A stretch of DNA of 30,891 bases from Planctomycetaceae bacterium (GCA_002862165.1 PKCL01000043.1:1-30891); one strand, 5' to 3'; positions 1 through 8,831 are shown, counted from the first letter of the stretch. Translations and numbers: made by a program. The notes: generated from the sequence alone by a model not told the origin.

Positions 1-31
1 TCTTTATGTTTGGAATCGACCGAGAGATGAC

Positions 32-1342
32 TTATGTCTTTGGGATATATTCTCCAGAAAAAATTTCATCTGCGCTTTGCCGGGCACGCACCAGTTGAGA
101 TGAGCCGCGATCAATAAGTATTTCAGCAGGAAAAGGTTTTGAGTTGTAGTTACTTGCCATGACAAACCCGTACGCACCGGCTACTTCGATAATAAGAAAG
201 TCGCCAACACGAGCCGGGGGCAGATCACGGGTCGAAACAAAACCACCCTCTTCTTGTGTAAAAATATCTCCAGATTCACAAAGTGGTCCACCTACGGCAA
301 CCGACTCAAGCTCTCGAGGTGGTGTCGTCGAGGTTGGGCACAGACTCATCGGATGATATGATCCATAAAGAACGGGGCGAGCAAGGGTATGGAAACCAGC
401 ATCAACTAAAAGATACTTTTTTGAGCCCTGCCGCTTCGTCGCTCTGACTTCAGTCACCAAAATGCCGGCCTCAGCTGTAAGGTATCGACCCGGTTCAATT
501 TCAAGCCGAATACGATGTCCGAATGAATCTTCGAGGCGTTTTCGAGTCGTATCCCATAACGTAAAGTAACCTGAGAGATCAGCTCGGCTTTCATCTTGTT
601 GATATGGTACCGGGAGTCCTCCGCCCGCGCTGATCATGGTGAGTGAACGACCAATATCATGTGCTGTCTTTTCAAGTGACTCGGCTACCGTAGCAAGATG
701 GTCTAAGTCAGCACCACTGCCAATGTGCATGTGCAGCCCTGTTACTGCCAGTCCCGCCCATTCCGCCCGTCGAAGAACATCTGGGACAGCCTCGTGCCAG
801 ATGCCGTGTTTGGATCCTTCTCCTCCCGTATTCGTTTTTTGACTGTGACCATGACCGAAGCCAGGATTTATTCGAAGTGTCACATTTGCCCCTGGGACAC
901 GTTCTGCCAACTGCTCGAGCATGTCTGCGGATCCGCAGTTGACATGAATACCGTGTTGCACAACAGCCTCAAGGCTTTCGCGATCAAAAATATCAGCGGT
1001 ATAAACAATTGGATCAGCTGAGGGTAAGCCTTCCTGGTACCCAGATTTGCCGTGTGGTTGATAGCCTGCAGCCATGGCTCTTGCGATTTCGCCATGACTT
1101 ACAGCATCGACAAGAACGCCCTCATGTCGCATGAGATTCAGGATGGCTATGTTCGAACATGCCTTTTGAGCGAAACGAACGGTATCCCACTCACTGAGGT
1201 CAGCACATCGTTGTCGGATCATGTCTGCATCGTAAGCATAAAATGGAGTGCCGTGTTTCTTGGCAAGTTCCTCAAGGTCTACCCCAGCAAATTGTCGACG
1301 GATACCAGCAGGATCGGCAGTATTTGAGAAAGGATCACTCAT
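32..1342 (-). CDS. lysA: Diaminopimelate decarboxylase (LysA)
   Basis: This PLP enzyme decarboxylates meso-diaminopimelate to L-lysine, the last step of lysine synthesis in the cytoplasm. The 436 residues match the usual family length. The N-terminal alanine-racemase-like barrel carries the Schiff-base lysine in RFAQKACSN (Lys60), HMHIGSG (about 204-210) and the phosphate-binding SAGGGL (238-243). EPGRYL (283-288), CESGD (355-359) and GAYG (389-392) form the C-terminal active-site signature, with Cys355 expected to come from the partner subunit. The ATG start has only a weak purine-rich stretch ahead of it. The gene is divergent from the M50 protease across 134 bp of AT-rich sequence and has no lysine-pathway neighbour here. 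A related ornithine or carboxynorspermidine decarboxylase is less likely given CESGD and the overall length. Confidence 0.93.
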   Translation of the reverse strand: MSDPFSNTADPAGIRRQFAGVDLEELAKKHGTPFYAYDADMIRQRCADLSEWDTVRFAQKACSNIAILNLMRHEGVLVDAVSHGEIARAMAAGYQPHGKSGYQEGLPSADPIVYTADIFDRESLEAVVQHGIHVNCGSADMLEQLAERVPGANVTLRINPGFGHGHSQKTNTGGEGSKHGIWHEAVPDVLRRAEWAGLAVTGLHMHIGSGADLDHLATVAESLEKTAHDIGRSLTMISAGGGLPVPYQQDESRADLSGYFTLWDTTRKRLEDSFGHRIRLEIEPGRYLTAEAGILVTEVRATKRQGSKKYLLVDAGFHTLARPVLYGSYHPMSLCPTSTTPPRELESVAVGGPLCESGDIFTQEEGGFVSTRDLPPARVGDFLIIEVAGAYGFVMASNYNSKPFPAEILIDRGSSQLVRARQSADEIFSGEYIPKT

Positions 1343-1476
1343 TGTATTTCTTGTTTCAGGCTTTCCAGGGAAGTCACATATATCCTGATATAATTAAAAC
1401 CATTACCTAGATTTTTCAAGGAAATTAGATTCTAGCAGTCAAATTTTGTTCTCAATGGCTATTCTGTACGAGTCCT

Positions 1477-2460
1477 ATGAGAGAATACCCTGCCAATAAT
1501 CTTGAGTCTGCTGATTCTGCTGAAACTTTTCAGCTGACTTCTGAGATGTTAACGACTGATGACAACCAGGAGAGGGATCTGAGTTGCACTGGGACTCGGT
1601 CTAGACGCGCTCGCTTACAAATCTACCTTTATATTGCTACTTGTCTCACGACTTTTGCTGCTGGCACGGTTGGCTGGCAACCAGTTATCCTCGGTCTGTA
1701 CGATGGATTCCTCATTGATGTATCGGAACACTGGTCCCGCGGCCTGATCTATATGATCTCGGTGATGGCAATATTATCAGCACATGAAGCTGGGCACTTT
1801 GTTGCCGCGTGGCAGCATCACATTCCGGCGACGCTTCCATTTTTTCTGCCGCTACCAGTGATGCTCACTGGGACTCTTGGGGCCGTTATCGGTATGGAAG
1901 GGTCTCGAGCAGATAGAAAGCAACTATTCGATATTGCGTTAGCAGGGCCTCTTGCTGGCCTTGTCGTAGCAGTTCCTCTTTTCATCGTAGGATTGGTGTG
2001 GGCTCAGCCAGCAGAAGCCAGCATGTTTTCCATGCCACTGCTCGCAACATGGCTTCTAGGGCTTATTCGACCCGATTGGCCAATAGGGCAGGTACTGAGT
2101 CCAAATGCATTTTTGATGGCTGGCTGGGTTGGTTTCCTTGTGACGGGGCTAAATATGATCCCGATCAGCCAACTCGATGGTGGGCATGTGTGCCATGCTC
2201 TTTTCGGCCATCGTTCTCGTGGAGTAGCCCGAGCGGTCCTGCTTGGAGCAATCACCGCTATCATTATTTCGGGCGCGAATCATTGGGTTCTCATGATCGT
2301 CATTATTACTTTTATGGGTGTCGATCATCCGCCAATTCGGAATGAATCGCAGCCTTTAGGTAGAATAAGAACAGTTTTAGGTCTAGCTTCACTTGTAATT
2401 CCGGTGATTACATTTATGCCAGAACCACTGGTGCTCCCCGGACTCATTTTCATTCGTTGA
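1477..2460 (+). CDS. Site-2 protease family (M50) membrane metalloprotease
   Basis: This is an intramembrane zinc metalloprotease of the M50/site-2 family. About 45 hydrophilic residues precede the first membrane segment. The zinc motif HEAGH lies at residues 103-107 inside a hydrophobic helix, and the second metal-ligand motif LDGGH lies at 233-237, with Asp234 as the expected third ligand. At least five further hydrophobic stretches are visible. No PDZ domain is present, so it resembles the short cyanobacterial/plant EGY-like and SREBP-protease-like forms rather than RseP. The substrate cannot be inferred; anti-sigma or membrane regulatory proteins are usual for the family. It precedes glyA by 95 bp and probably has its own promoter in the divergent lysA intergenic region. 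Confidence 0.88.
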   Translation: MREYPANNLESADSAETFQLTSEMLTTDDNQERDLSCTGTRSRRARLQIYLYIATCLTTFAAGTVGWQPVILGLYDGFLIDVSEHWSRGLIYMISVMAILSAHEAGHFVAAWQHHIPATLPFFLPLPVMLTGTLGAVIGMEGSRADRKQLFDIALAGPLAGLVVAVPLFIVGLVWAQPAEASMFSMPLLATWLLGLIRPDWPIGQVLSPNAFLMAGWVGFLVTGLNMIPISQLDGGHVCHALFGHRSRGVARAVLLGAITAIIISGANHWVLMIVIITFMGVDHPPIRNESQPLGRIRTVLGLASLVIPVITFMPEPLVLPGLIFIR

Positions 2461-2544
2461 CGACATCCCATTCTGCTTACACAATAGATTATAATTCGTA
2501 CGGCCGGATTGAAACACACTGCTTTGAAAACCATCACAAAACCA

Positions 2545-2552
2545 AGAGGTGA
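2545..2552 (+). promoter_or_regulatory. Shine-Dalgarno deciding the GTG start of glyA
   Basis: The purine-rich AGAGGTGA ends three bases before the GTG at 2556. Its GAGG core sits six bases upstream. No in-frame ATG exists before the conserved N-terminus of the protein, so this site supports a GTG start. Confidence 0.65.
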
Positions 2553-2555
2553 TCT

Positions 2556-3815
2556 GTGAACTTTGTTGAACAAGAAGATCCTGCAGTTTGGTCATCTATT
2601 GCTGCGGAGCAAACCCGACAAGCCGAGGGTTTAGAAATGATCGCGAGTGAAAATTTCACGAGCCCGGCAGTCATGCAGGCAGTCGGTAGTGTGTTAACTA
2701 ATAAGTACGCCGAAGGATACCCCGGCCGTCGCTATTATGGTGGTTGTGAGTACGTCGACACAGTTGAAGATCTGGCAAGAGATAGAGCCAAACAACTTTT
2801 CGGCGCGGAGCATGCGAACGTGCAGCCTCATTCAGGAAGCCAAGCAAACTCAGCGGTATACCTTGCCGCTATTCAACCTGGCGATACGGTGCTTGCCTTC
2901 GATCTTTCGCACGGTGGTCACCTTACCCACGGAATGCGTCTTAATAGCTCGGGTATTTTGTATCGTTTTGTTCATTATGGTGTTCGGCAGGATGATCATC
3001 TCCTTGATTTCGATCAGATCGTTCGACTTGCTCGTGAGCATAAACCGAAATTGATTGTCGCTGGAGCAAGCGCCTATCCAAGAGAAATTCCTCATGACCG
3101 ATTCGCAGAGATAGCGAGTGAAGTCGGAGCAAAACTATTAGTAGACATGGCGCACTACGCAGGTCTTGTTGCGGCTGGCGTGCATAATAGTCCGGTGCCG
3201 TACGCAGATTTTGTAACAAGCACGACACACAAAACACTACGCGGACCCCGCGGTGGTATTGCTATGTGTCGGGCAGAGCATGCAAAAGATCTTGATCGTG
3301 CGGTGTTCCCAGGAACTCAGGGTGGACCATTGATGCACGTTGTTGCAGGAAAAGCAGTTGCTTTTGCAGAGGCACTTAGGCCTGAATTCAGAGAATATGC
3401 GGAGCAAGTTGTAGCCAATGCTCGTTCACTCGCTCAGTCACTTGCGGCTGGTGGAGTGAAATTAGTGAGTGGTGGCACCGATAACCATCTGATGTTGGTA
3501 GATGTCACACCGCTTGGCCTTGGTGGAAAGTTGGCGGAGGAAGCCCTTGATCGTTGTGGAATTACTTGTAACAAAAACATGATCCCATACGACGAGCGAA
3601 AGCCCGTCGATCCATCAGGAATACGGTTAGGCACGCCAGCCCTTACGACACGAGGAATGGGGCCTGACGAGATGGAGCAGGTAGCGACTTGGATTCTTCG
3701 AGTCCTGAAGGCTCCTGAAGATAAGCAGGTGCTGGAGACTACTCGTCGAGAAGTTGCCGAGTTAGCAGAGCAGTACCCAGTTCCCGCTGCAAAGATGGAT
3801 GAGGTTGTAGCCTGA
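2556..3815 (+). CDS. glyA: Serine hydroxymethyltransferase (GlyA)
   Basis: This PLP enzyme interconverts serine and tetrahydrofolate with glycine and 5,10-methylene-THF, the main source of one-carbon units. The 419 residues are the normal bacterial length. Diagnostic blocks are EMIASENFTSPAV near residue 30, the NKYAEGYPGRRYYGG block near residues 50-65, and STTHKTLRGPRGG, in which Lys226 is the PLP-binding lysine. The C-terminal GIRLGTPALTTRG block is also intact. Translation starts at GTG behind a good Shine-Dalgarno sequence. The gene stands alone between the M50 protease and the decayed agmatine deiminase gene. Confidence 0.96.
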   Translation: MNFVEQEDPAVWSSIAAEQTRQAEGLEMIASENFTSPAVMQAVGSVLTNKYAEGYPGRRYYGGCEYVDTVEDLARDRAKQLFGAEHANVQPHSGSQANSAVYLAAIQPGDTVLAFDLSHGGHLTHGMRLNSSGILYRFVHYGVRQDDHLLDFDQIVRLAREHKPKLIVAGASAYPREIPHDRFAEIASEVGAKLLVDMAHYAGLVAAGVHNSPVPYADFVTSTTHKTLRGPRGGIAMCRAEHAKDLDRAVFPGTQGGPLMHVVAGKAVAFAEALRPEFREYAEQVVANARSLAQSLAAGGVKLVSGGTDNHLMLVDVTPLGLGGKLAEEALDRCGITCNKNMIPYDERKPVDPSGIRLGTPALTTRGMGPDEMEQVATWILRVLKAPEDKQVLETTRREVAELAEQYPVPAAKMDEVVA

Positions 3816-4005
3816 TAAGTTTGCAAGACGCTGCGTGCTCTTCTTCAGTTGTAAAAATGTAGCACTAGCCGTAGCGACCCGTTGTTTCGACGTCAGGGAA
3901 TTGTTTTGATGAACTGTCGGTGCGGAGGAACCAAGACCGTATCAGGATCCACATGGAAAATCCCACACGTGGGGCGATGACCGATCTTTTGTAGGATCAA
4001 GGTCG

Positions 4006-5056
4006 ATGTCTTCACAGAAAAGGGATTACCGATTATCTGTCGAATGAACGCCACATGCTCCAACATGGGTCGCTTGGCCGCACCGAAGAGCAAGCTTCCT
4101 TGGTGATTTTGATGAGGTGCTGGTCGCTTTTTCTAAGCTTGTCAGATTGCTGGCTCGGTACGAGCCCGCCAGAGTCATTGGAAGTGATGCTGTGCTTCGT
4201 AATACTTCACCCCAGTTGCAAGACAAGGCACGGATTGAGTTCATCGAAATCCCAACCAATGACACGTGGTTGCGAGATATCGGATCGGTTTTCTCAAGTC
4301 AAAGGGTGAACAGCAAGAACTCGTTGTCGTAGATTTTGGTTTTAACGCGTGGGGTGTAAAGATCCGCCTTGGGACGTTGATGCCGCTGTCGTCCGTAAGA
4401 TTGCAAGGTATCTTGGGCTTCGCGTGCTGGAGACTCAAATTATTCTTGAGGGTGGTGCGATTGAAACAGATGGTGAAGGAACGCTTTTGGTGAATCATCG
4501 ATGTATTGATGATCCATGACGGAATCCAGGATGGTCTCGCGGGGATCTTACGGCAGGTCTTCAGTCTTTGTTAGGAATTGAAAAGGTTCTATGGGCAAGT
4601 GGTGATCTTGCTGGCGATGATACGGATGGTCATATCGATCAATTAGCTCGTTTTGTTGCACCCGGTTGAGTTGTTGCTGCTCGTCAGCCTGATCGTAGTG
4701 ATTTAAATCACAAGTCACTTGAAGCAAACTTTGATTTGTTAAGAAAATTCAAGGATGCTCGGGGGCGACTGCTAGATGTTGTACCTATTAATTTACCACC
4801 AAGTAATCGTTTTGGTGATGTGCAACTCCCAGTAAGTTATCCTAATTTCTTTATCCTCAATGGCGGTGTCAACGTTCCAACATTCGATCATGACTTCGAT
4901 AGTGATGTGATCGCGACAATTCAAAAGTTTTTTCCACATCGAGAAATTGTGCCATTCTCTACCCTTGAATTAATTCGTGGACGAGGAGCAGTTCACTGCG
5001 TAACGAGTTAGCAACCGGCAATTGAATGCCTAGGAGACGAGTACATGCTTGCCTGA
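4006..5056 (+). pseudogene. Decayed agmatine deiminase (peptidylarginine-deiminase family)
   Basis: A full-length agmatine deiminase-like gene is recognisable but broken. Collinear family motifs appear in order: TPHAPTWVAWPHR just after the start, NDTWLRDIGS near 4258-4287, FGFNAWG near 4340, DPPWDVDAAVVRKIA at 4361, ILEGGAIETDGEGT near 4450, DTDGHIDQLARFV near 4620, ILNGGVNVP near 4855 and GRGAVHC with the catalytic cysteine near 4980. The reading frame shifts by one base near 4289-4300 and again near 4351-4361. In-frame stops are TGA at 4045, TGA at 4517, TGA at 4667 and TAG at 5009. The TAG sits where the family has a Gln after HCxTx. Restoring two bases gives about 351 codons, the normal length. 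The family makes N-carbamoylputrescine from agmatine. No intact amidohydrolase partner is nearby. Confidence 0.85.
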
Positions 5057-5211
5057 GAACCTCAAAAAGGCTGTACGGCCCCCTTGCTTCTCAAGATTGC
5101 CAGGATTAACAAGCCATCCGGTCTTGCGGTGAATGCCGATGGACGCGACTATTCGCAAAAGATTCTAGCTTCGGATATGGACTGCGAGACAAAGGCAGGA
5201 ACGGTTACATC

Positions 5212-5703
5212 ATGGAACAGTTTGCCAATTTTGTTCAGGGATGCATCTCTCTGCTAGCTCGCTTTATGATCGTAGCAATTTTTTTGTTCAGTGCCTTCGA
5301 TAGTAAAATCCGTCACTTCTCACAAACGGCTGAATATATGGGCAGCGAAGGGATCCCCAACCCTCGGCTTGCATTGTTCGGTGCAATTGGTCTCATTCTT
5401 ATTGGCGGCCTTTCCGTTCTAGCTGGTGCTTGGACTCGGATTGGGGCGGCCTTTTTGTTTGTCTTTCTCGCGGCAGCAACATTTTACTTCCATGATTTTT
5501 GGATGATTGCTGACCCAACCCAAAGACAATTGCAGATCATTCAGTTCATGAAAAATATGGCGATTGGTGGCGGACTGCTTGCAATGATTTATGCCGGTGG
5601 TGGCCCCTGGAGCGTCGATGGATGGATTGAGCAAAAGCTCGAAGAAGCCGATATATCGCCGACTCAAAAGGTGAAGAGTTCACAACGCTCGAAGGCTGCG
5701 TGA
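5212..5703 (+). CDS. DoxX family membrane protein
   Basis: This small integral membrane protein of 163 residues has four predicted hydrophobic helices, at roughly residues 13-33, 60-78, 80-96 and 116-132. The first helix is followed by the region that in DoxX/SURF4-like proteins carries SAFDSKIRHF and a short loop with YMGSEGIPNP. Such proteins are often linked to quinone, thiosulfate or redox membrane complexes, but a specific role cannot be assigned here. The ATG has a weak AGGA site about ten bases upstream. It follows the decayed agmatine deiminase gene by 155 bp and precedes the rhomboid gene by 96 bp. Confidence 0.82.
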   Translation: MEQFANFVQGCISLLARFMIVAIFLFSAFDSKIRHFSQTAEYMGSEGIPNPRLALFGAIGLILIGGLSVLAGAWTRIGAAFLFVFLAAATFYFHDFWMIADPTQRQLQIIQFMKNMAIGGGLLAMIYAGGGPWSVDGWIEQKLEEADISPTQKVKSSQRSKAA

Positions 5704-5799
5704 AACAGTCCCTTTTTTTATTCGTAGGGCTTACATTGGGAAACTGATACGTTGTTATTGTGACAATGTGATAATCAGATTCCTTCAGACCTTCCGATT

Positions 5800-6576
5800 A
5801 TGGTTTTTCCACTTGGCGATGATAATTCTGACCGTCAGAGAATGCCATGGGTGACCTGGTCACTCATCGCAGCGAACATTTTTGTCTTTGTGCTTTTTCA
5901 ACAAGGCGGACAGAATGATAATGTGACCCTCGCCTTCTGCCAAGTTCCAGCTGAAATTGTGACCGGCCAAGATATTGTGACTGAACCTGCGATACGCGAG
6001 GTTGAATATGAGGGCCAGCAATATCAGGTGTCGGTACCAGGACTTCGACCAACACCAATCCCTGTTTACCTCACCTTAATCACAGGAATTTTTCTACACG
6101 GTGGGTGGATGCACCTGCTGGGTAACATGTGGTTCCTTTTTATCTTCGGTGACAATGTCGAAGATGACATGGGCCATGCCCGCTATCTCATCTTCTATCT
6201 AGCTGCCGGTGTTTTGGCTTCACTTGCCTTTGTCGTGCTCAATGCTCAAGGAGATGAGGCGCTGACGCCTTGTCTTGGTGCGTCTGGTGCAATTTCTGGT
6301 GTGTTGGGTGGGTATCTTGTGCTCCATCCAAACCGTCGTGTGAGTGTCATCTTGGTTCGGATCATTATGGACGTTCCTGGTTACGTGGCCGTTGGTATCT
6401 ACTTCCTCATGCAGGTTGTACTGGGCCTTTCGGATGCAGGGGGAGGAGTTGCTTATTCAGCACACGTAGCTGGCTTTATTGCTGGTCTTGTCCTCGCGAA
6501 GCCACTCAGTGATCGAGATGTTCGTCGACAGGCAGATCAACTCGTGACGTTTAGGAAGCGACACCAAGGCCGATGA
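5800..6576 (+). CDS. Rhomboid family intramembrane serine protease
   Basis: This is a polytopic membrane protease that cuts substrates within or near transmembrane helices. The N-terminus begins with an MVFPLGDDN stretch and an early membrane segment with a TWSLIAANIFVF pattern. A long loop follows, then HGGWMHLLGNMWFLFIFGD, the conserved HxxxHxxxN-type helix region. The catalytic serine is Ser162 in GASGAISG, and its partner His222 lies in SAHVAGF of the last helix. The 258-residue length and six to seven helices fit bacterial rhomboids. No strong Shine-Dalgarno precedes the ATG. The stop codon overlaps the start of a 25-bp tandem duplication lying before the antiporter gene. The substrate is unknown. 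Confidence 0.93.
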   Translation: MVFPLGDDNSDRQRMPWVTWSLIAANIFVFVLFQQGGQNDNVTLAFCQVPAEIVTGQDIVTEPAIREVEYEGQQYQVSVPGLRPTPIPVYLTLITGIFLHGGWMHLLGNMWFLFIFGDNVEDDMGHARYLIFYLAAGVLASLAFVVLNAQGDEALTPCLGASGAISGVLGGYLVLHPNRRVSVILVRIIMDVPGYVAVGIYFLMQVVLGLSDAGGGVAYSAHVAGFIAGLVLAKPLSDRDVRRQADQLVTFRKRHQGR

Positions 6577-6622
6577 ATGACTTTGGGCTCAGATAACATG
6601 AATGACTTTGTGCTCGGATAAA
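6573..6622 (+). repeat. Two-copy 25-bp imperfect tandem duplication
   Basis: Two adjacent 25-bp units (6573-6597 and 6598-6622) match at 22 of 25 positions. The first copy overlaps the rhomboid stop codon. Each copy begins with ATG and reads as a seven-residue mini-ORF ending in TAA (MNDFGLR and MNDFVLG). The copies end four bases before the antiporter ATG. Confidence 0.8.
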
Positions 6623-6626
6623 AAGT

Positions 6627-7652
6627 ATGCCTGTTTTGCTCGTCGGACAATTTGTGTTGCTCGCTGGTGCTGTTGCGATTGCGGGGTCATTGCTGGCCCG
6701 GTCGGCAGATCGAATTGCTGAGGCAACAGGGCTTGGCCGACTTCTTGTGGGTAGTTTACTCTTGGCAGGAGTTACGTCACTGCCCGAATTGTCTGTTGAT
6801 ATTGCAGCGATTCGTTCCGGGTTTGTTGATCTGGCTGCTGGCGATCTTCTTGGCAGCAGTCTCATGAATCTGCTTATTTTGGCAGCAGTTGATTTGAGTG
6901 TTCGTTCAGGAAAAAAAATGCTCTCACGGGAAGGAGCCGCTCATGCACTTTCGGCAATATTATGTATTGCAGTGACATCGCTGGCCGGCTTAGCCATCGT
7001 TACGTCTGATAAACTGGCAACAGGATCCTTCTTTGGCATAAGTGCCTGGTCCTGGGCAATTCTCTTGGCATATATTTTCGGTGCGCGGATGATTTTTTTG
7101 AATCAACGAATCGCGCTAAGAATTTCTGCCGAAGCTCAATCATGTGACAATGTATTACCTCCGACGAAGGCGATTCATAAAACACCATTTTTGTTGCCGT
7201 CTCTTGTTTTTGGTATCGCTGCAACCGTCTTGTGTTTTGTCGGGCCCCAGCTCGCACATGTAGCAGGTGCTTTGGCTGAAGAAACAGGGCTTGGCGGAAC
7301 CTTTGTCGGTACAACACTTGTTGCCGTAACGACATCATTGCCCGAACTCGTTGCATCACTGACAGCAATTCGTATCGGTGCCATCGATCTTGCGATAGGA
7401 AACGCCTTTGGAAGCAATGCTTTTAATATTGTTCTTTTTGTTGTGCTTGATGGGTTCTACGATGGATCAATTTTCCTGAATGTGTCGGAGGTTCATGCAG
7501 TAACCGCATTTGTCATTTGTCTTGCTACCGCTATTGCTGCATTAGGGCAGCTTTATCATGGTGAACGCCGGATTCCATTTGTAGAACCAGATGCATTCCT
7601 CATGTTCTTTGTTATTCTCGGTGGCTTGTTCCTTATCTATTCGCTCGGATAA
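6627..7652 (+). CDS. Sodium/calcium (CaCA family) antiporter
   Basis: This inner-membrane cation antiporter of the CaCA superfamily (YrbG-like) exchanges Ca2+ or another cation for Na+ or H+. The 341 residues contain the hallmark internal duplication. The first alpha-repeat covers about 36-82 (LLLAGVTSLPEL, then GDLLGSSLMN). The second covers about 220-270 (TLVAVTTSLPELVASL, then GNAFGSNAFN). Both ion-binding glutamates sit in SLPEL motifs. The first repeat has GDLLGSSLMN where the second has the canonical GNxxGSNxxN, so the two halves are not equivalent. About ten hydrophobic helices are visible. The ATG lies just after the tandem duplication and lacks a strong Shine-Dalgarno. Ion specificity is not deducible. 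Confidence 0.9.
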   Translation: MPVLLVGQFVLLAGAVAIAGSLLARSADRIAEATGLGRLLVGSLLLAGVTSLPELSVDIAAIRSGFVDLAAGDLLGSSLMNLLILAAVDLSVRSGKKMLSREGAAHALSAILCIAVTSLAGLAIVTSDKLATGSFFGISAWSWAILLAYIFGARMIFLNQRIALRISAEAQSCDNVLPPTKAIHKTPFLLPSLVFGIAATVLCFVGPQLAHVAGALAEETGLGGTFVGTTLVAVTTSLPELVASLTAIRIGAIDLAIGNAFGSNAFNIVLFVVLDGFYDGSIFLNVSEVHAVTAFVICLATAIAALGQLYHGERRIPFVEPDAFLMFFVILGGLFLIYSLG

Positions 7653-7746
7653 ATCTTTTCTGCACCGTATCTAGGTTTTCAGGAAAGTAATGCCGTCAGT
7701 TTGATGACCTAACGCTCGCTAGCAAACGACTGCATGGTTTGGTTGG

Positions 7747-7761
7747 GTTTGTCGTAACGAC
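7747..7761. repeat. Perfect inverted repeat with 3-nt loop
   Basis: TTGTCGTAACGACAA is a perfect 6-bp inverted repeat around TAA, 94 bases after the antiporter stop and 150 bases before the UspA start. No T-run follows. It may be an operator or part of a transcript end. The rest of the 259-bp gap shows no gene. Confidence 0.35.
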
Positions 7762-7911
7762 AAGGTGTGCTGTTGTATCGAATAGTCTGCGTTTCCCGTG
7801 CGCCGTTGATGAAGGTAGTCGCTGCGATTGAAGTGTGGAAGAATTTAAGATGGCTGAATTGTAGTGTTTTGATTTTTGACAATTCCTGATAACGAACCCT
7901 GAAATGCTGCC

Positions 7912-8745
7912 ATGATAAAACGTATCCTTGTTGGGCTTGGAACGAGCCGCCACGCTGAATCAGTTGTGAGCCATGCCATCGAAATTGCTCAATCTCAGCA
8001 AGCCGAACTTCTTGGTGTGGCAGTTGTCGATCCGTCACGTCTTGAGTGGACAGGTCCACGGCCAATTGGTGTAGGCGTTGAAACGCTGACAGCGGAACTC
8101 CGTCAAGATCGCATGGAAAAAGTCGCTGCTGAAATTGAGAAGGCAAACAAGCTTTTTGCAGAAAAATGTATGGCAGCCGGTGTGCCTCATCAAACGAGTG
8201 AGCAAACAGGGGACCCATTTGAAATCGTAGCCGACCTGGTTCGCTATCAGGATCTCTGTGTGTTTGGGCTTCACGGTCTTTTCGAACATGATGTAGTCCC
8301 AGAGCCGACAGACAGTCTCGAGCGGCTAGTTGCTGCAGGGGTTCGCCCAATGCTTGCCGTCTCGGAAACGTTCCGGCCTGTACGTCGTGTGCTTGTCGCC
8401 TATTCGGGTTCACTCGAAAGTGCAAAAACATTCAAGCATTTTGTTCAGTCTGGAATTTATCCAGAGGCAAAAGTACGCGTTATCCATTTCTGTAATGATC
8501 TCAATGCAGGAAGCCGTCGTTTGAAAGCTGCTGAAGACTACTTTGCGTCGCATTGTAGAGATGTTGAGATCGATCTGATCCAGGGAGATCCTGTGCAAGA
8601 AGTCGTGCCCTACGCAGAAAAATGGGAGGCTGATCTTTTAGTCGCTGGCAATTCTGCCAAGAACCTTCTTTTGCGTAAATTGTTTGGTGAGACGGCATTG
8701 CAGTTGCTTCGCGGAAGTCCGCTTCCTCTGTTTCTTGCACAGTAG
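7912..8745 (+). CDS. Tandem universal stress protein (UspA) domains
   Basis: The 277-residue protein contains two UspA-like alpha/beta folds. Domain 1 spans about 1-140 and begins MIKRILVGLGTSRHAESV. Domain 2 spans about 144-277 and begins RRVLVAYSGSLESAKTFKHF. The C-terminal VAGNSAKNLLLRKLFGETALQLL followed by SPLPLFL matches the nucleotide-binding region of the family, but the canonical GxxGxxxxxxxxxG(S/T) spacing is only partly kept, so ATP binding is uncertain. The cytoplasmic role is probably stress adaptation. It is a single gene with a 259-bp upstream gap. The reading frame stays open for 60 codons beyond the TAG stop through the downstream repeats. Confidence 0.85.
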   Translation: MIKRILVGLGTSRHAESVVSHAIEIAQSQQAELLGVAVVDPSRLEWTGPRPIGVGVETLTAELRQDRMEKVAAEIEKANKLFAEKCMAAGVPHQTSEQTGDPFEIVADLVRYQDLCVFGLHGLFEHDVVPEPTDSLERLVAAGVRPMLAVSETFRPVRRVLVAYSGSLESAKTFKHFVQSGIYPEAKVRVIHFCNDLNAGSRRLKAAEDYFASHCRDVEIDLIQGDPVQEVVPYAEKWEADLLVAGNSAKNLLLRKLFGETALQLLRGSPLPLFLAQ

Positions 8746-8790
8746 CTCGCGCGATATAATAAATGTGGGTACCAGCGGAGAAGGTGCCCC

Positions 8791-8831
8791 CGGAAAAAGA
8801 ACCAGCGGGAAAAGATAACGGGAAAAGATAA
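8791..8831. repeat. 13-bp tandem repeat cluster downstream of the UspA gene
   Basis: CGGGAAAAGATAA occurs twice in perfect tandem (8806-8818 and 8819-8831), preceded by a diverged relative beginning CGGAAAAAGAACC at 8791. The octamer ACCAGCGG also occurs at 8771 and 8801. The cluster lies in the leader of the FAD oxidoreductase gene. Confidence 0.7.

Noticed and set aside
3893..4093. A 66-codon minus-strand frame at the head of the decayed agmatine deiminase gene.
   Set aside because: It matches no family I know, and its 5' part is antisense to the recognisable TWVAWPHR motif of the pseudogene.
4006..5056. Idea that TGA is read as an amino acid in this gene.
   Set aside because: TGA ends several intact genes here (glyA, M50 protease, rhomboid), tryptophan is encoded by TGG, and the region also has a TAG and two frame shifts.
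5057..5211. Possible remnant of another polyamine gene after the pseudogene.
   Set aside because: The frame stays open in places, but no motif of an amidohydrolase or other family could be recognised.
7709..8431. A 240-codon open frame on the minus strand overlapping the UspA gene.
   Set aside because: It lies antisense to a clear UspA coding sequence, has no recognisable domain and no sensible start signal; it reflects codon bias of the real gene.
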